Below, in pieces: positions 1-13,100 of a stretch of 64,000 nucleotides of DNA. Each line of letters begins with the position of its first letter. Positions within the stretch are counted from its first letter, which is position 1. The DNA comes from Tubiluchus corallicola (Eukaryota > Priapulida > Priapulimorpha > Priapulimorphida > Tubiluchidae): contig JAQGDQ010000876.1 in NCBI GenBank assembly GCA_030141605.1, forward strand, positions 1 through 64,000, in the 5' to 3' direction. The notes under the pieces are model-generated. The model did no database searches. It was not told the origin of the DNA and saw only the letters and a list, made by a program, of their open reading frames with translations. The translations under genes were made by a program, and so were the position numbers.

Positions 1-236
1 CAATTATTATTTCTACTTTGAAACAAGTTTTTTTTATATCACTCTGCTATTACAATTGATTAAAGAACCCAATTTTTAAGTATGTAATGAGAAGTAATCC
101 TTCGGCTGTGCACTACAAAAGAACTGGACTTATTTTCTTCTGTCCTGATTTTATAATTGTACCACTTTCTTACTAAAAGCAGAGATGAGATTTTTAGCAT
201 TACTGTTAGTTGCTGTCCATAATCGTTTACGTTAAG

Positions 237-565
237 TTGTTGTTGGCATCCTTCTGTCTCGGAAGACAATGGAGCTGCAGCGTCGACTGTGGCTGAGCAG
301 TCCGATCCTTGAACCACTGGAGTGGCCTCTCCAGGGCGCACGCCTGGGCAAGGTGTATGGAGACCCTGAGTTGCCCAGACAACAGGAACCCCCTCTCTTC
401 CTCCCTGGTGTAGTCCAAAGGAAAGCGGAGCGATACGTTTGGCACCAGGTTGGCTGCAGGAGCTGCCGGAGTCAGTGAGCATGCTGCAGTGGTCCTCCTT
501 CGGGGCTCCACTCCTGATTTGGAAGCTTTACTCCTCTACACATGGCCGTTGGATCACTTGACCGC
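237..565 (-). mobile_element. SINE copy 1 (5S-SINE family body, 5' truncated)
   Basis: Reverse-complement copy of the repeat body found at 8229 and 23040. It lies between direct repeats TTACGTTAAG at 227-236 and 566-575, a clean 10-bp target-site duplication typical of LINE-mediated insertion. The 5S-like head is missing. Open frames inside it are by-products of the repeat, not a gene. Confidence 0.85.
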
Positions 566-679
566 TTACGTTAAGTAGGCTCCCTCATATCCCAGCTTAC
601 CAAGTACTGAATTGTATCAGAAAATTGGTATGTTACTACAATGTGTGACGTTTATGTTTAATATTGCAATTTTTCTTAG

Positions 680-3600
680 CAGGCTCAAAGAAATGACAGA
701 GTAGTTTCACCTCAGACTCCTCAGACTGGTGTGGAAATTCCAGGTATCAATACTGTTAACTCTCTGTCTATCTAGAAAAAAATTAAGCATTTTTTGGCAC
801 TTAACCTTCATGTTTAGTATAGGAAAACATCTTCCTAAATTCAAGCTTGACACACTATTATATTTGTTACAGTACATGAAACATAAAACAAAAATAAAAA
901 TAAAAATTTTCTCTCAAAATATATTTGTGAGAACTTATTCTTTATTAGAAATAAATTAACTTGGATGCTTACCTTTCTATTTATTAAGAACTTTATAAAA
1001 ATTCCAGTGATTAAAAATATATAATTGTTTTTTTTACTTCCAGTCAAGTTTATTAAGTTTTTTTTTAAACTTCATACCTGGTCTTACTCTTATGACTGAT
1101 GTTGCCTATCTTAGCATTGATTGTATTGCACCTAGTACAGTAGTTTGCAAGGTATCATACCTTACGTCTCGTGTCCTGTGTTCGGTCTCTTAAATGCCCA
1201 ACCCATTTTTGGTATTTGAATACTGTTCACAGTCTTTTTTTGCATCATTATTTGTGTTGCATCATCAGCTTGGTCTGAACCAATAGCTAAAAACATGAAT
1301 AACATGAAATTTGCACAAATAATCAATGCAATTGGTTTTTCAAAAAAAAACAGTTACGTACACATGTGGTCTGTTACTCACGATGTTGCATGGCAGAAAT
1401 CTGCTTCTATTTCTTCTCATTTACTTCTCTTATTGCTTCTCTAGTTACTCAGTTCCAAAGTTGTCATAGTTCTTACAGTTAACTCCTGCTTCACTGTGTC
1501 TTACTACATTATTTAAATGTCCCATTATTGATTGATCCTCTTCTTTTAAACTCAGTCTATTGACTATGTAAGTGGGATTATTCACAGGGCGTATTAACCA
1601 ATAGGCTAACTAGGCTACTACATGCCGAAGTTTGAGGTGCGTCACATTTTAGGCGCTCAATTTTAAAAAATTCTTATTCTCCTCGGGAAAATTTGTCTAT
1701 TCATTGTTCATATTCATGTAAAAAAAGCATTGTATAACACACCACAGACAGTTACAGAGGCCAATTGCTATATAAGTGTCACATGACAAAGTATGAGGTA
1801 CTACACAAACAGCTGGCTGCCCAACCTGCTTCTATATAAGCCCTGATTATACACACGTAATTAACAATAACCATATAGAAACTGGGTTAATAGTATTACT
1901 AATACACCACAAGTAATTGTTTAATCTGTTCACTTTATAATCAATCATGAATTCACAATACAGTTAGGGAGGACAGATCTATCAGCCTAGCGTGTTGTGA
2001 AGTCTTGATACGCCTCTGATCATTCATGTTGTAATATATACGCTCATACCAAAGTTGCATTCCCATATCAATGTTAGTTTATTCTGCAAAAATACAAATT
2101 TTCTGTAGTCTACAATTACTGAAATAAGTGCTACAGATTACTACGTTACACTATTGTCCAATATTGAGTCGAGAAAAAGCCAGAATGTCAGTAAAAGGTA
2201 GCAGTATAATTATAAGTCAAATTTTAAATGTAACAGAGACGTGTGTACATAACAAGTTCCACCTATACAATGTCAGAGTAGAAAAAGTAGTCTAGCTTGT
2301 TGAACTACAGTCTAATACATTGTGGCTTCTAATGCATATACTATTTTGGGAAGGGGTAATGGACCAGAACATTTGTACCTGCAGCACATGTATAGACACT
2401 TCTTCGTATGATATCTGATCTTCAGATGGTTAAAGAAATGTTACACTTTAATATTTTTTCAGCAGATGCTGAGGATCCAGATATTTATGTTGAACCTAAC
2501 TTAGACGACAACAACCTTCCCGATGATAGTGACGACTATCTTGATATGACAGGCGCAGCTATTTCAAAGCTAAGCAGGACAGAAGAAGACCTGCAAAAAG
2601 GTACATTTGAGTGGTTGATTTAATGGCTGATGTATTTTTTCTTATTTGACACAATAACAACTTGACGTGCAATTCATAATCAAGTTCAAATGTGTTACAA
2701 TCAGGCCCTATTTCAGGGGGTGGGGGGGGGGGAGTGGGGATACTTCCCCGGGGCCTCACCTTCCATGTAACTTACAATATGCTGTTAATGAGAACGTGGC
2801 CACTATCATTCATGCTCTGTACATTACATCATAGTCAGACTTCTAATTGTTTACCTGGATATAAGTTTATTTATTTCCACTCTGCATCTAACAGTTATAA
2901 TAAAAATACAGATAATTTCACGGAAGTAAATGTAAATATAAATGCAATATTATCCAGAAATTACAAAAGAGATTCTTATGCAGCATATACGTGTGCAAAT
3001 TACATTACAGAGTAATTTTGATGCATACAGTTTGAGCCTAAAAGCATAGCTTGACAGTCCAAACTGTACGTCGAAATCTTAAAGAAGTGATTAATAATTG
3101 AAATAATGATAATATATATATAAAAGTGTGGGGGGAATGGTGAATGAAAGATGAAATGGAGCGAGAACTAAGAAAAACTGTGATCATGATTATAAAGTGT
3201 TCAGTAACCTGTTGAACATCATCACGTTTTATTAAGATTACTGTGGAAAAAGAATACAGGTGATTACCATTATCAAACTGTGTTACTCTCAATACTTTTG
3301 AAATATTTCTTTTCTGATGGTTTTTTTAAAAGTTGAAAGGGAGTGAGTACATTTTGAATTGCGGCTTAGTCTATTCCATAGGACTGATACATAAAGATGG
3401 ATAGTTAATTTTGTATGTTTGGTGCGTTTACGAGCACAATGATTCGGCTAAACTTTACAGTTCCCCACACAGAAGAAATTTGTTTGTGAAGTGGGTTAGG
3501 GTCAGGGTTGGGGTTAGGGTCTGGGTTGGGGTTAGGGTCTGGGTTGGGGTTAGGAGTGGGCTATTTAAATTGTGTAGGAATTCTAAACTCCGTCCAGTGA

Positions 3601-6600
3601 GTACTATGTATTAATTTACGTATTAAGCTTATTTGTTAAAATTCACTGGCAAGCAAACTTCATAATAGTTACCTTTGTTGAAATTATAGAATCGCAACGA
3701 TTTTTGGAAGGTGGAAACCCTTGGTCACCAAGGAAAGAGCAAATATCTATCATAGATGGTTTGAAAAATGGTAATTATCCTTTAATACAGACTATAACGT
3801 ATGTATATTAAAACATTTCTATGTATGCTAATTACTACGCATGATCTTTTACATAATTTTACATAAAACTATGTTTGCGCTTCAGTGCATTATCCTCTTG
3901 TTGTTACAGCATTGATTCTAATAATCTCTTTCTTTCTATGTGATTTGTTTGATAAGGGATTTAATGACTTAATGATTTTGATCATCTTTCTCGTCTTTGT
4001 AATCATCTGCCTGTATTGCTGCCAGTGAAATGTTTGATGGTAGCCTTTGTGTGTTTTTACTGCATTTAGTGCTTTTTACAGTGTTGAATATAGCTGAGTG
4101 GTCATGGTGCATGCTTAGTTTTTAAAGTTAAGTAAAACCATGCCTGGTTAATAAATGGATGGGTGCCCACCATCCGTGAAAAAGCTTTTGAGAAGCTTCA
4201 TCTAAACTTTCAGCTATTTACTTTTTTGAGAAAGTTTGTACTCACATCTGAATGATAAAATATCTCTGTGTGATCAAATGTCTTATTTTAGAAGATGTTC
4301 CAGATGGTTAGATTCTGGTCCTCCTCCAACTGTCTGCATTAAGGAGGCCTTGTTGTAAAGTGCTGGCTGGTTTTAAAAAAAGTGTGTCGTTCAAAAGACA
4401 AAATAATTAATAATTATCGTCTTTTGACTAACGATTGTGTAAAAACAGATGACAAGGCTTGTGCTTTGATAGTAAGAAATGGGTTTGATTGCAGGAGATC
4501 TTACAAGTGAAGAGGCAAAAGCAAGAATGGAAGCATTGAAGAACGATTCTGCTGCCAACATTCTGCAAACTGTATGTCGCTCAATAATTGTGTCAGTTTT
4601 GAACGTTAATAAATAAACTATATGTAAAGTGTGCCACACACTTACTTTTTAAGTGTGATAACAAGTTTGTTTGTTTGTTTGTCTGTCTGCTGATAAGTGC
4701 TCGGGATGGGTAATAAATTATGTTGCTGGTTTTCAAATTATTATTAAAATTTAACAAATATGTGTGTTCTGTTTTTAAGTTCAAGCACAGTAAGTTTGAT
4801 AATATATTGCTTTTCAAAATTATGTGCAAAAAAATTCCTATTTTGCTAACTATGTAGGTAAGTAACTATGCAGCCCGTGTATATGTCTTTGGGATCATTT
4901 TCTTTTATAACTTAATTGATCATTTTAGGAAAACCGAAATCAATTACAGAAGCAGTTTAAAGACAAGCCAGCTGACACACTAACCATAGAAAAGGTAATG
5001 ATTATACTTATGTAGTAACAGTAGTTTTAATTGTTCTTCAAACATGTTTTAAACTGAACAAAACGCTGCTGTCCCTGTCGGAATCCATTGTGTTGCTGGC
5101 TATGTCAATTTTTACATTTCTATAGTTCACGTTACTTCATACAGATACCATCACATCTTTCTCCTTCTTTCTATTCTCTATTAACCTTTCTTTCTACTCC
5201 TTTACTGCTCTTTTCTATTACACTCAGTCCACATTCATTTGGGGTACTCTAAACAAGTAATTACTTCTTGAGTACCCCACGGGTCATTTGTGGCTTGGCA
5301 TCTTGTGTACATAATAGTAAATATGTTATTAAATACTTTTATGTACAATGCTGTAATGATCGTTGTGGATATATTTAATAAATAAATAAAAATAAATAAA
5401 TAAGAGTGTGATATCTTGCCTTTCGCGTATTAGCATCTGTTTGCCTTTTTTCTCAGCAGTGGCGATTATGGCTGCAAGTTCTGCAGCATCAGCAACAGCA
5501 ACAGAAACTGGTTGAAACAATAATACCATTTTTTTAAAGTTTGTAAATATACGGCAATTGTATGATTATAAGTTACTGTAACAGTTCTATTTTGTCAATT
5601 TTAAATTTGTTTCTGAAATGTTTTTATGTAAAAAAATTGGCTTAATTGCTTTTCAGATGCCACCGATCGTACAGGATCGGCCTCAAATACCTCCAAAATC
5701 TCCTTTGTTTAATCGAGAGAGTTCTCCGAGTAATCGGGGCGCTAAGGTAAGATGAACAATCTAAATAACTAGATGTAACTTACATAAATTGATCTTTTTC
5801 TGTAAATAGTTTTGTGTAGGTTATTGTATTTTCTTTTTGTGAATTCTATTTACTGTTTCATGCAGCCGTTGCAAAAGAAGTCTTTTATTTCTTATTATAC
5901 ATGCCAAATGCATGTTACTTAAAATGGAAACTTTATTTTCAGCAAACTCCCGTGACAGTTGGTAACGGAATATCACCTTACCAATCAACAAAGTTACATG
6001 TAATGCCACCACGACCATCTCCAAGTACGTAAAGTCATCTCTTGTTAATATTCTGTACCGTGTTAGAGTAAGGTAGTTTTTGTAAAGTCATCTCCTGTTA
6101 CTATTCTGTACTGTGTTAGAGTAAGGTAGTTTTTGTAAAGTCATCTCCTGTTACTATTCTGTACTGTGTTAGAGTAAGGTAGTTTTTGTAAAGTCATCTC
6201 CTGTTACTATTCTGTACTGTGTTAGAGTAAGGTAGGTTTTGTAAAGTCATCTCTTGTTACTATTCTGTACTGTGTTAGAGTAAGGTAGTTTTTGTGAAAG
6301 TTGAAGTTTTAAAATTATGGCTAAACCATAGTGAAACCATTTAAAAAATAGTAATTTACAAATTCAGAACCAAATTTCAAGACTCCTATATATCTGATGC
6401 ACACATTTTCTTCTTAATTACTGTTTAATAAGTCGACTACAAGCAACCCTCGTTAAATGGACTAATTGGGTGGGTGGGTGGTCCGGTTTAGCCGATTGTC
6501 CGATTTATCCGATATGCCTATATATGGTCTATATTATACAGGAATGATCACCTTAATAAGGCCTATATACATTGCACTATATACTATACTGTATATTACT

Positions 6601-7082
6601 TTAAAACAGTTAACCTGTGAGGATAAAGAAATTATTATACAGTTGGTAGGCCGTGTTGTGTTTAGCGCTCCGGCTCGGACGGAAATTTGTCAGTTTCCTT
6701 TACCACGGATGACGTCCGTCTTATCCGATATCCGGGCTAACAGGGTCCGGTTTAACGAGGGTCGACTGTACTTAGTTATCAGTTATACCTGAAGACCTGT
6801 CATAGCAAAAGAGGTTAGTTCTTCTTTGTTGCAGCTTTTCAGCGTGCATAGTGTTTATTGTTAGCATAAATAACGTTTAATGCAAGTATATATCTTCTAT
6901 GGCTTGTTTGGAAATAATTGTTGTTGTGATGTTCATTGATTACTCACTTCAGTGTGAATGTTGCAGGAAAAGCGCTCAAAGGACAAGCTAAGCAGAGGCC
7001 GCCAAGCTTTGAAGCACCCAAACCTCCGCAGAATGACTCGCCCAGGTCTCCGCCTCCGCTTCCGCCAAGAAAAAGATATTAA
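680..7082 (+). CDS. Proline-rich tyrosine-motif adaptor-like protein, C-terminal part (possibly BCAP/BANK/DOF family)
   Basis: Eight exons read in one continuous frame to a TAA at 7080-7082: 680-743, 2463-2600, 3690-3770, 4495-4571, 4929-4994, 5657-5746, 5943-6024 and 6967-7082. That is 714 nt, or 237 residues plus stop, with all junction phases matching. The first visible exon begins in phase, so the gene starts left of the window. The protein has an acidic stretch with tyrosine motifs (DIYVEP, then DDYLDM, a YxxM of the kind bound by PI3K p85 SH2 domains). A charged helical stretch follows (GDLTSEEAKARMEALK), then proline-rich tracts ending in PPPLPPRKRY, an SH3-ligand type motif. This organisation resembles the tails of cytoplasmic PI3K adaptors (PIK3AP1/BCAP, BANK1, fly Dof). 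The DBB domain that would prove it is not in the window, so the family name is inference; the exon structure is well supported. Confidence 0.6.
1425..1520 (-). repeat. Inverted copy of the 63695-63765 segment
   Basis: TTGCTTCTCTAGTTACTCAG ... CACTGTGTCTTACTACATTATTTAA is the reverse of 63695-63785, so the minisatellite's seed sequence is part of a dispersed repeat. Confidence 0.8.
2692..2765. mobile_element. Fragment of the CAGGGCCTATTTCAG element
   Basis: AGGCCCTATTTCAGGG followed by a G-run, AGTGGGGATACTTCCCC and GGGGCCTCACC matches in reverse the end of the 16767-17554 element. It sits in an intron of the adaptor-like gene, just after an exon. Confidence 0.6.
3490..3558 (+). repeat. Interstitial telomere-like (GGGTTAG/GGGTTGG) array
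   Basis: Variants of GGGTTAGGGT and CTGGGTTGGG repeat in tandem for about 65 bp, in an intron of the adaptor-like gene. It may be a healed break or simple expansion. Confidence 0.75.
4086..4165 (+). repeat. Degenerate 5S-like fragment
   Basis: Contains AAGTTAAGTAAAACCATGCCTGGTTAATAAATGGATGGGTGCCC, shown here only by its key blocks: AAGTTAAG, GCCTGGTTA and GGATGGGTG in 5S order and spacing. Probably an old 5S-SINE remnant. Confidence 0.45.
6029..6297 (+). repeat. 53-bp minisatellite abutting a splice donor
   Basis: Five copies of a 53-bp unit (GTAAAGTCATCTCYTGTTA ... GTTAGAGTAAGGTAG), starting four bases after the exon ending at 6024. Copies begin near 6031, 6084, 6137, 6190 and 6243, with few differences. 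Confidence 0.92.
6439..6770. mobile_element. pogo/Tigger-like MITE (CCCTCGTTAA family), copy A
   Basis: Inverted termini AACCCTCGTTAA and TTTAACGAGGGTCGACTGTA. The internal GTCCGGTTTAGCCGATTGTCC and the 3' TTATCCGATATCCGGGC match copies at 24572 and 56618. TA-type insertion is likely but not proven. Confidence 0.8.
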
Positions 7083-7135
7083 ATGTGAGAGGAAAAGCAT
7101 TCTAGAGAAGAAGATGTTATTTTTAAAAACTTGTA

Positions 7136-7141
7136 AATAAA
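7136..7141 (+). terminator. Possible polyadenylation signal of the adaptor-like gene
   Basis: An AATAAA lies 54 nt past the stop codon. Further AATAAA hexamers occur near 7808 and 8061, so a longer 3' UTR is equally possible. Confidence 0.35.
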
Positions 7142-8216
7142 TAAGTGACAGTATTATGCACATTTACGTCTATCACATTCTGAATAGAAATTTAGTTATT
7201 TCAAATGTGCAAAGTATGAAAATAGAACACAATCACGTTTAGCAGCAGGGATAGTTATATCACACTCTAAAAAACAAATTTTTTGGTTACTAGCTTGTAA
7301 TGTAACCTTACAAACAGTTCTGTTTCGCCGTGAAGCCAGTGACATTTTCATTCTTGTTCATGCAGTAAGTTATTAACCAGTTTCTCCATTTGGATAAGAA
7401 CTTTTGTACAACATCATTAATGTTGGAACTACCAATAATTACTAAAATTTGAAAGAAAACATTATTAATGGCTTGTCAGTTTGGCATTCATGTTTGAAAC
7501 CTTCATTCTGCAGTTCGTTGCCTAGCAAAATAACGTCTCAGGTTCGCGCAACACTTTCACGAAAAAGTGGAAGTTACTCCATGGAACTACACATTTTTTA
7601 TAATAGCTATGCAAACTTGTATATAGTTCATTTCACTGTATAGCTCACTATGCTAGGTACTTAACAATTTCTTGTTTAAATTGTGATTTATTGTTGGCAC
7701 AGAATAGGTTTTGTGAGTGATTTTTATACGTATAAAATTTAAATTTTGAAGATATTTGCAAAATGTTTTTAACTTGTGTCTGTTTTTGTGAGATACTTGA
7801 TAGATGATAATAAAGTTCTATTTCTAACCAGGCGATGGACTATTGCCTTTTTTAACAATGTCAATTCTGATTTATCTAACCTCAATATTATTGTTATCAT
7901 CAATGGCAAAGTAATAGTAAAGATTATAATACAGAATTATCGTATGTTGCCAAGTTTATACTATTGTAGATGAATATAGCCAAGCATGTGAAGTGTTTAC
8001 TGTTTGCTGCAATTTGTGTCTCAGTTTTGGGAACTTGCAATTGCAATTAAATGTCTGTATTAATAAAAATTAAATTGTAAAAATAAGATTTTGTAAAAAG
8101 TTTGTCTGCATCATCAAATCACTTTACGTTTTACATAGTACTTTTGCTCATGGCACAGTTTGAAGATATGCACATAAATTGTACAATCCCTTGCAGCTTG
8201 TATATGTGTAGAATAT
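7142..8216. other. Intergenic / 3' UTR stretch of the adaptor-like gene
   Basis: No coding frame or RNA gene seen. AT-rich sequence with several AATAAA hexamers, compatible with a long 3' UTR. Confidence 0.4.
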
Positions 8217-8228
8217 ACTGATTGTTCA

Positions 8229-8585
8229 CACTGTATATCGACACTAGGCGAAGGAGCTGTACAAGCAGCCAACAGCTAGAGGGCGGAGGAGGTCAAGTGA
8301 CCCAACGGCCATGTGTAGAGGAGTAAACCTTCCAAATCAGGAGTGGAGCCCCGAAGGAGGACCAGTGCAGCATGCTCACTGACTCCGGCAGCTCCTGCAG
8401 CCAAACGTATCGCTCCGCTTTCCTTTGGACGACACCAGGGAGGAAGAGAGGGGGTTCCCGTTGTCTGGGCAACTCAGGATCTCCATACACCTTGCCCAGG
8501 CGTGCGCCCTGGAGACGTTCAAGGATCGGACTCTCTTGGCGCACATTCCATTGTCTTCCGAGACAGAAGGATGCCAACAACAACA
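8229..8585 (+). mobile_element. SINE copy 2 (5S-SINE family body, 5' truncated)
   Basis: Closely matches the copy at 23040-23400 and the reverse of 237-565. The 12-bp target-site duplication ACTGATTGTTCA is at 8217-8228 and 8586-8597. It lacks the 5S-derived head and ends in a short CAA-rich tail. Confidence 0.88.
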
Positions 8586-8597
8586 ACTGATTGTTCA

Positions 8598-10161
8598 TTA
8601 TTGATGTTTGTTAAATTCTTTGACTTCTGTGGCATAAATAGCAGGGCTTCTCTGTGGAGTAGCTAAGTGGGTGGGCAGAAGGTGTAGTTTGCCCTCTGCG
8701 ACACTGGTCAAGTACACTGAAAAAATGGACAGTAGACAGGCACAACGCCTGACGTAATCTTCCATGAAAATACTGATCATGTTCCTTCCCGTGTTAACAT
8801 ACGAAGAAGCATCTGAGTGGGTGTATTGTAGTTTTTCAAGCGTGCATGGAACCCATGGGAAAGTACAAAGCAAATTTATTTCTTCCCAAACAATTTTTTT
8901 AGTAATACTTATTATTTTATCAGTTTATCTCCACATCTGCAAGTCTGCAAGGTAACCATGGTAAATTTTCTCAAGTGCCGCTCTGGGCACCACAATCTCT
9001 AGCTATGCCACTGGGACTTCAACTGTTGGTGCCTTAGTGCTGCCTACAATGCTCGACATGATAATTACAGTAATGGGTTATATTTGCATGACTTGCATGC
9101 TTCTTGTTTCTGCATTCATATAGAGTTGTAACATCAGATCATTTGCAGTTCATCGGACTTCTCTGTTTTAAGGCGCTGGCTATCATGTATGGATAAAATG
9201 CTTGGAATATTTTATGAAAATGTTTTTAGATAAATAAAAATATATTGATTTTACTAATATGTTACAATTTCTGTTATTCTTCTGTTTCACTATAAGATGT
9301 AGCTATAAGCAAGTAGCATTGTTACAAGATTTTGCCAGAACAAAATAGTGCTGGTTAAATGTTGTGAAATCCGTTTTGGATGCAGAATGACACTGAATGA
9401 ATCACTTTACTTGCAGGAATATTATCAGTATAACAAGGAATATAAAGTGCATGTTTCATATTATTTTAGTCTGGGAGAACTATCTAATGTGCACCTCTAA
9501 AAGAACACACTTTTTCAGCCGTTTGTGCTACTTGTCATGATACCGGCAGAGGTCTGTATTCAGTAAGGCCTATGGACTTAAACAAATCACGTACAGAGGG
9601 CAGATTAATTAAGACAACATAATTAGCACATTCATAGGGCTCTAGGCCCAACTCAGCCAAAAAATAGTGTATGAAAAAATTACAAACCCTCATGGAAAAC
9701 TTGAGCACACACGGTTCGCCCTGATGGGTGTGGGGGGGGATAACTCTAGAAAAAAATCACAGGCTTCCATGTGACATTTGCACATGACGACGAAATTTGT
9801 TAACTGCAAGATCGAAGTCAAGATATTCCATATTGCCAATCTTATGTTTTGCTCAGCAGTAACGGTGGAAAAGTGATACAGTGTATTGTATCTTTGCACT
9901 TAAATTATTTGAGTGCCTGCTATTTAGTAGAGTGGATATTGCGGAAGCACAGAATTACTGTGTCATTCTGTTACCTATTATTTTTTTAAGTTTTACTACT
10001 TTCAGGAGTGATACCTGATTAGGTCGTCTGTTTTGCTGTTGTACTTGTGTCATGGATATGGTTATGACGCTGCACAATCACTCTCTTATTGTACGCTAGT
10101 GAAAAGTTGCAGTGTTTTTAATACTTAACCTTCTGAAGTTGTGAAGTAAATATCCTTCGTT
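8598..10161. other. Intergenic region upstream of BLOC1S2
   Basis: Short frames only, none with recognisable protein content. A G-run and CCCTGATGGGTGTG near 9720 stand out slightly. The BLOC1S2 promoter is presumably in the last few hundred bases, but no clear element is visible. Confidence 0.4.
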
Positions 10162-13100
10162 ATGCAAGAGCAGCAAAAAATAGCACCCCGTGAAAAAGGT
10201 ACACTACCAGATCTGTTATTATTACTATTACTAGGCTTTTTAATGTAGTTTTCTTGCAAAAAATCTTAGTACACCTAATCATAATTCAATTATGAGTAAC
10301 TAAAAGCATACCTGGAGGTCTTACCTGCATCTTGCTACCCAAGTACTTTGAGTTTGACAGCTTCACCAGACTAATTTTAGTTTACCCACCCTCGGTTTGT
10401 TACTTTTTTTATCCACTAATCTTGATAATGTTGTTACAAATTTCTACACTGCAATGTTTGCTTAAGTGGCATGTGTTTACGATAACTATAATATTTGGTA
10501 ATGATCGTACCTATTTCTCACTATTGCAAGACAAAAGCATTCATTATTTACGCCATTTTGCCTTGTACAATTCTAAAAAATGTTTACGTGAATACATTTG
10601 TCTCACAACGTAGTAACATTTAGAAGAGACATGGCAACTGGCCAGAAGCTGAAGAGTAGTAAATTTTTGTTTAATGGCGGCAGCGTATTCTGGCAAAAGC
10701 TTATAGATTGATTTTCAAAAAGCGGTTTAAATTAATCTAAATAATTGCCCACGTCGACTGTAGGCAGTGTGTGTGTATCGTGTTTTGTCACCTACGTGTC
10801 ACTGTATCTAGCCAAGAAAATCAAAATGGATGAAGCAGTAGTTGCTAAATCTGGCACAGGGATAGATTGGGATAAGATATAAACTGGCCCAGGAAGCCCA
10901 TTTCTTTTTGTTTCATAAGGTCAGAGGTCAATCAAAGTCAAACATTGTTAATAAATTTTTTTGTAATGATTTCCTGTGAGATTGTGAAGGCATAGATCGT
11001 TTGCACCTCTAATATCAAAGTTTTTTTAAACTGTTACAGGCTCACTAAACCCACAATTCATATTTTATTTGTTTTTACTTTTAGAATTTTAAATTGTGTT
11101 ATTTTTAATGTAATCTTTTATTTAATTAGATGAGGGTAAACTGGATGACATAGATCCAGACAGAATAGCAATGCCTCCAAGTCAATCAGCTGAAGTGCAA
11201 AGCTTGTGTAAAATAATGTTTAGTAAACTATCGGAGTATCTACAAGGTGATTTAGCAGGTACTTGAAATTGTTTTATTTTTATTTATTATGTACTGTAAT
11301 GAAACTCAATATAATGCCAAATCCTAGTCAAGACATGGTTAATTATGGTGTTAGCACACAGCATTTAAAGGAGCAGCAGTACTCCTCTTCCAATTTTTGA
11401 GCTAGGGCTACAATAGGACTGGGTCGGGGTCGAAGTTTTGAGCAAAAGCCAAAACCGAGGGGGTCGGGAATATCATGAAAAGTCTCAACGAGACACATCC
11501 AATGGTGTAAGACTCGTTAAGTTTGTTTGACTCTGGACCTCGGGGTTACAGGTTAAAGATGAGAATGTCCGGTTTTAGCGTTGAAGTGTTTGTGAACCAT
11601 CGAGAAAAAATATTCATCTGACATGCCATGAGAATGCTTAAGTAAGTTTCTAGCTCTTTGGAAAAGAAAGAACTGGGTTACAAAGGCAGTGTAATGTTTT
11701 TCTGAAGGAACTTAAAACCGGATGATTGTGTAAATAAAGAATGCTCTAAAATATTGAAAACTACAATAGCTTTTTTTAAATCAAAGCTTAGATTAAGTAA
11801 TAATTACCTCGGATACTCAAATTTTGTTAAACTTTCAAAGCTACGCGCGGCTCAGTGAATCTACTAAGACTGGCAGCAGCGCCTTTTTGTCACGTTCACG
11901 TGGCCGACAAATACAAGGCGGTACCTTGATAACCGTGATCATGAACTGCAGTGTCAGTCTCTGACGTTATATGATGTAGAGCCCATTTTCAATGACACCG
12001 TGCATTTAACTGTAGCACTTACGCAAACGAAGATGCCTGCCATTGCACAAACTGTGGTTAGTTTTCGACGGTAGCAATAGCTGTGTTCGGTTGCCGTTAA
12101 TTAACTTTCTAAGCTAATTATTCAAATATAAGAAAGAATTGCTAACTTTAATAGGCAAGAACATGGTTGTTTTGCGCAGTAAATTAAAATGAGATTGAGT
12201 CTAAACAATCGTCCGGTTTTACTTTAAGCACTTCAATAATCAGTAGTAGGGCTTATACGGTGTTGTAACGGTCGACAAAGTTTTAATTTTGGTGGTTCAC
12301 TTTTATCGATTGCTGTGTCCTGGTGCAATTCTTAGATTGAGAAGGTGATATTGTGCTAGCTTTCCGTGACTTTAACTATGCAACCAGCTGTGTATGAAAG
12401 ACAGTAACACGTATTTAATAAATGTGTTCTTTACGTTTTTAGTGACAGCCGAGGACTACAGGTTATTGGAGCAAATGAACATAGTGACAAAGGACAAGTA
12501 TGGTGAAATGACTCGGTCAGCTAAGCAGGTTGCGGCGTCTCTATATCAACTGAATGAGAAATGTATGTATGGCTAGTGTCATGCCGCTGGGGGTTTATTT
12601 TTCGAATCGGGCCCACTGGGACGCACGGGGGGGCGAAAAACCTTCAAAAATGGCCATTTTTCGGTCGTTTTTTTGCAAAACTTATACGTCTGAGATCTGA
12701 AGAATGAGAAGGGGCCATGGGTGGTGCTGGCTATGGATAGATAGCCCGTGCAGTGGAGGGTGTCATAGGCATATTTAGAATTCGCGACGGCGTCCCGTAA
12801 CGGTCGTTTTCCCGGACCCAACTCACAATTTTTTCGGAATTTTGGCCAAACATCATCTGGATAAAACGTTCTAGCAGCGCCTGGTGGGACTCTCGGAAGG
12901 TGATATATAGCTCTTTAGAAAGAGGAAGAACAGGGCTGCACGATGGTGTGGGCTATATTTTAGGGCACGTCGGCCAAAAGGAGTACTGACGTGTTAATTA
13001 GATGTTCTATTTTTGGCAATTTTCGCTTGGAAAACTGCTGACGCAAAGCCATTGTTCTGACGTCATCCATTATACTCTGCCTATAACCTTATAACTTTAA

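Noticed and set aside
3490-3558. Chromosome end
   Set aside because: The telomere-like array is only ~65 bp, irregular, and lies inside a gene intron.
10826-10882. ATG ([10 protein letters not shown]...) as the BLOC1S2 start
   Set aside because: It runs to a stop with no donor in the phase needed for exon 11130. The ATG at 10162 has one.
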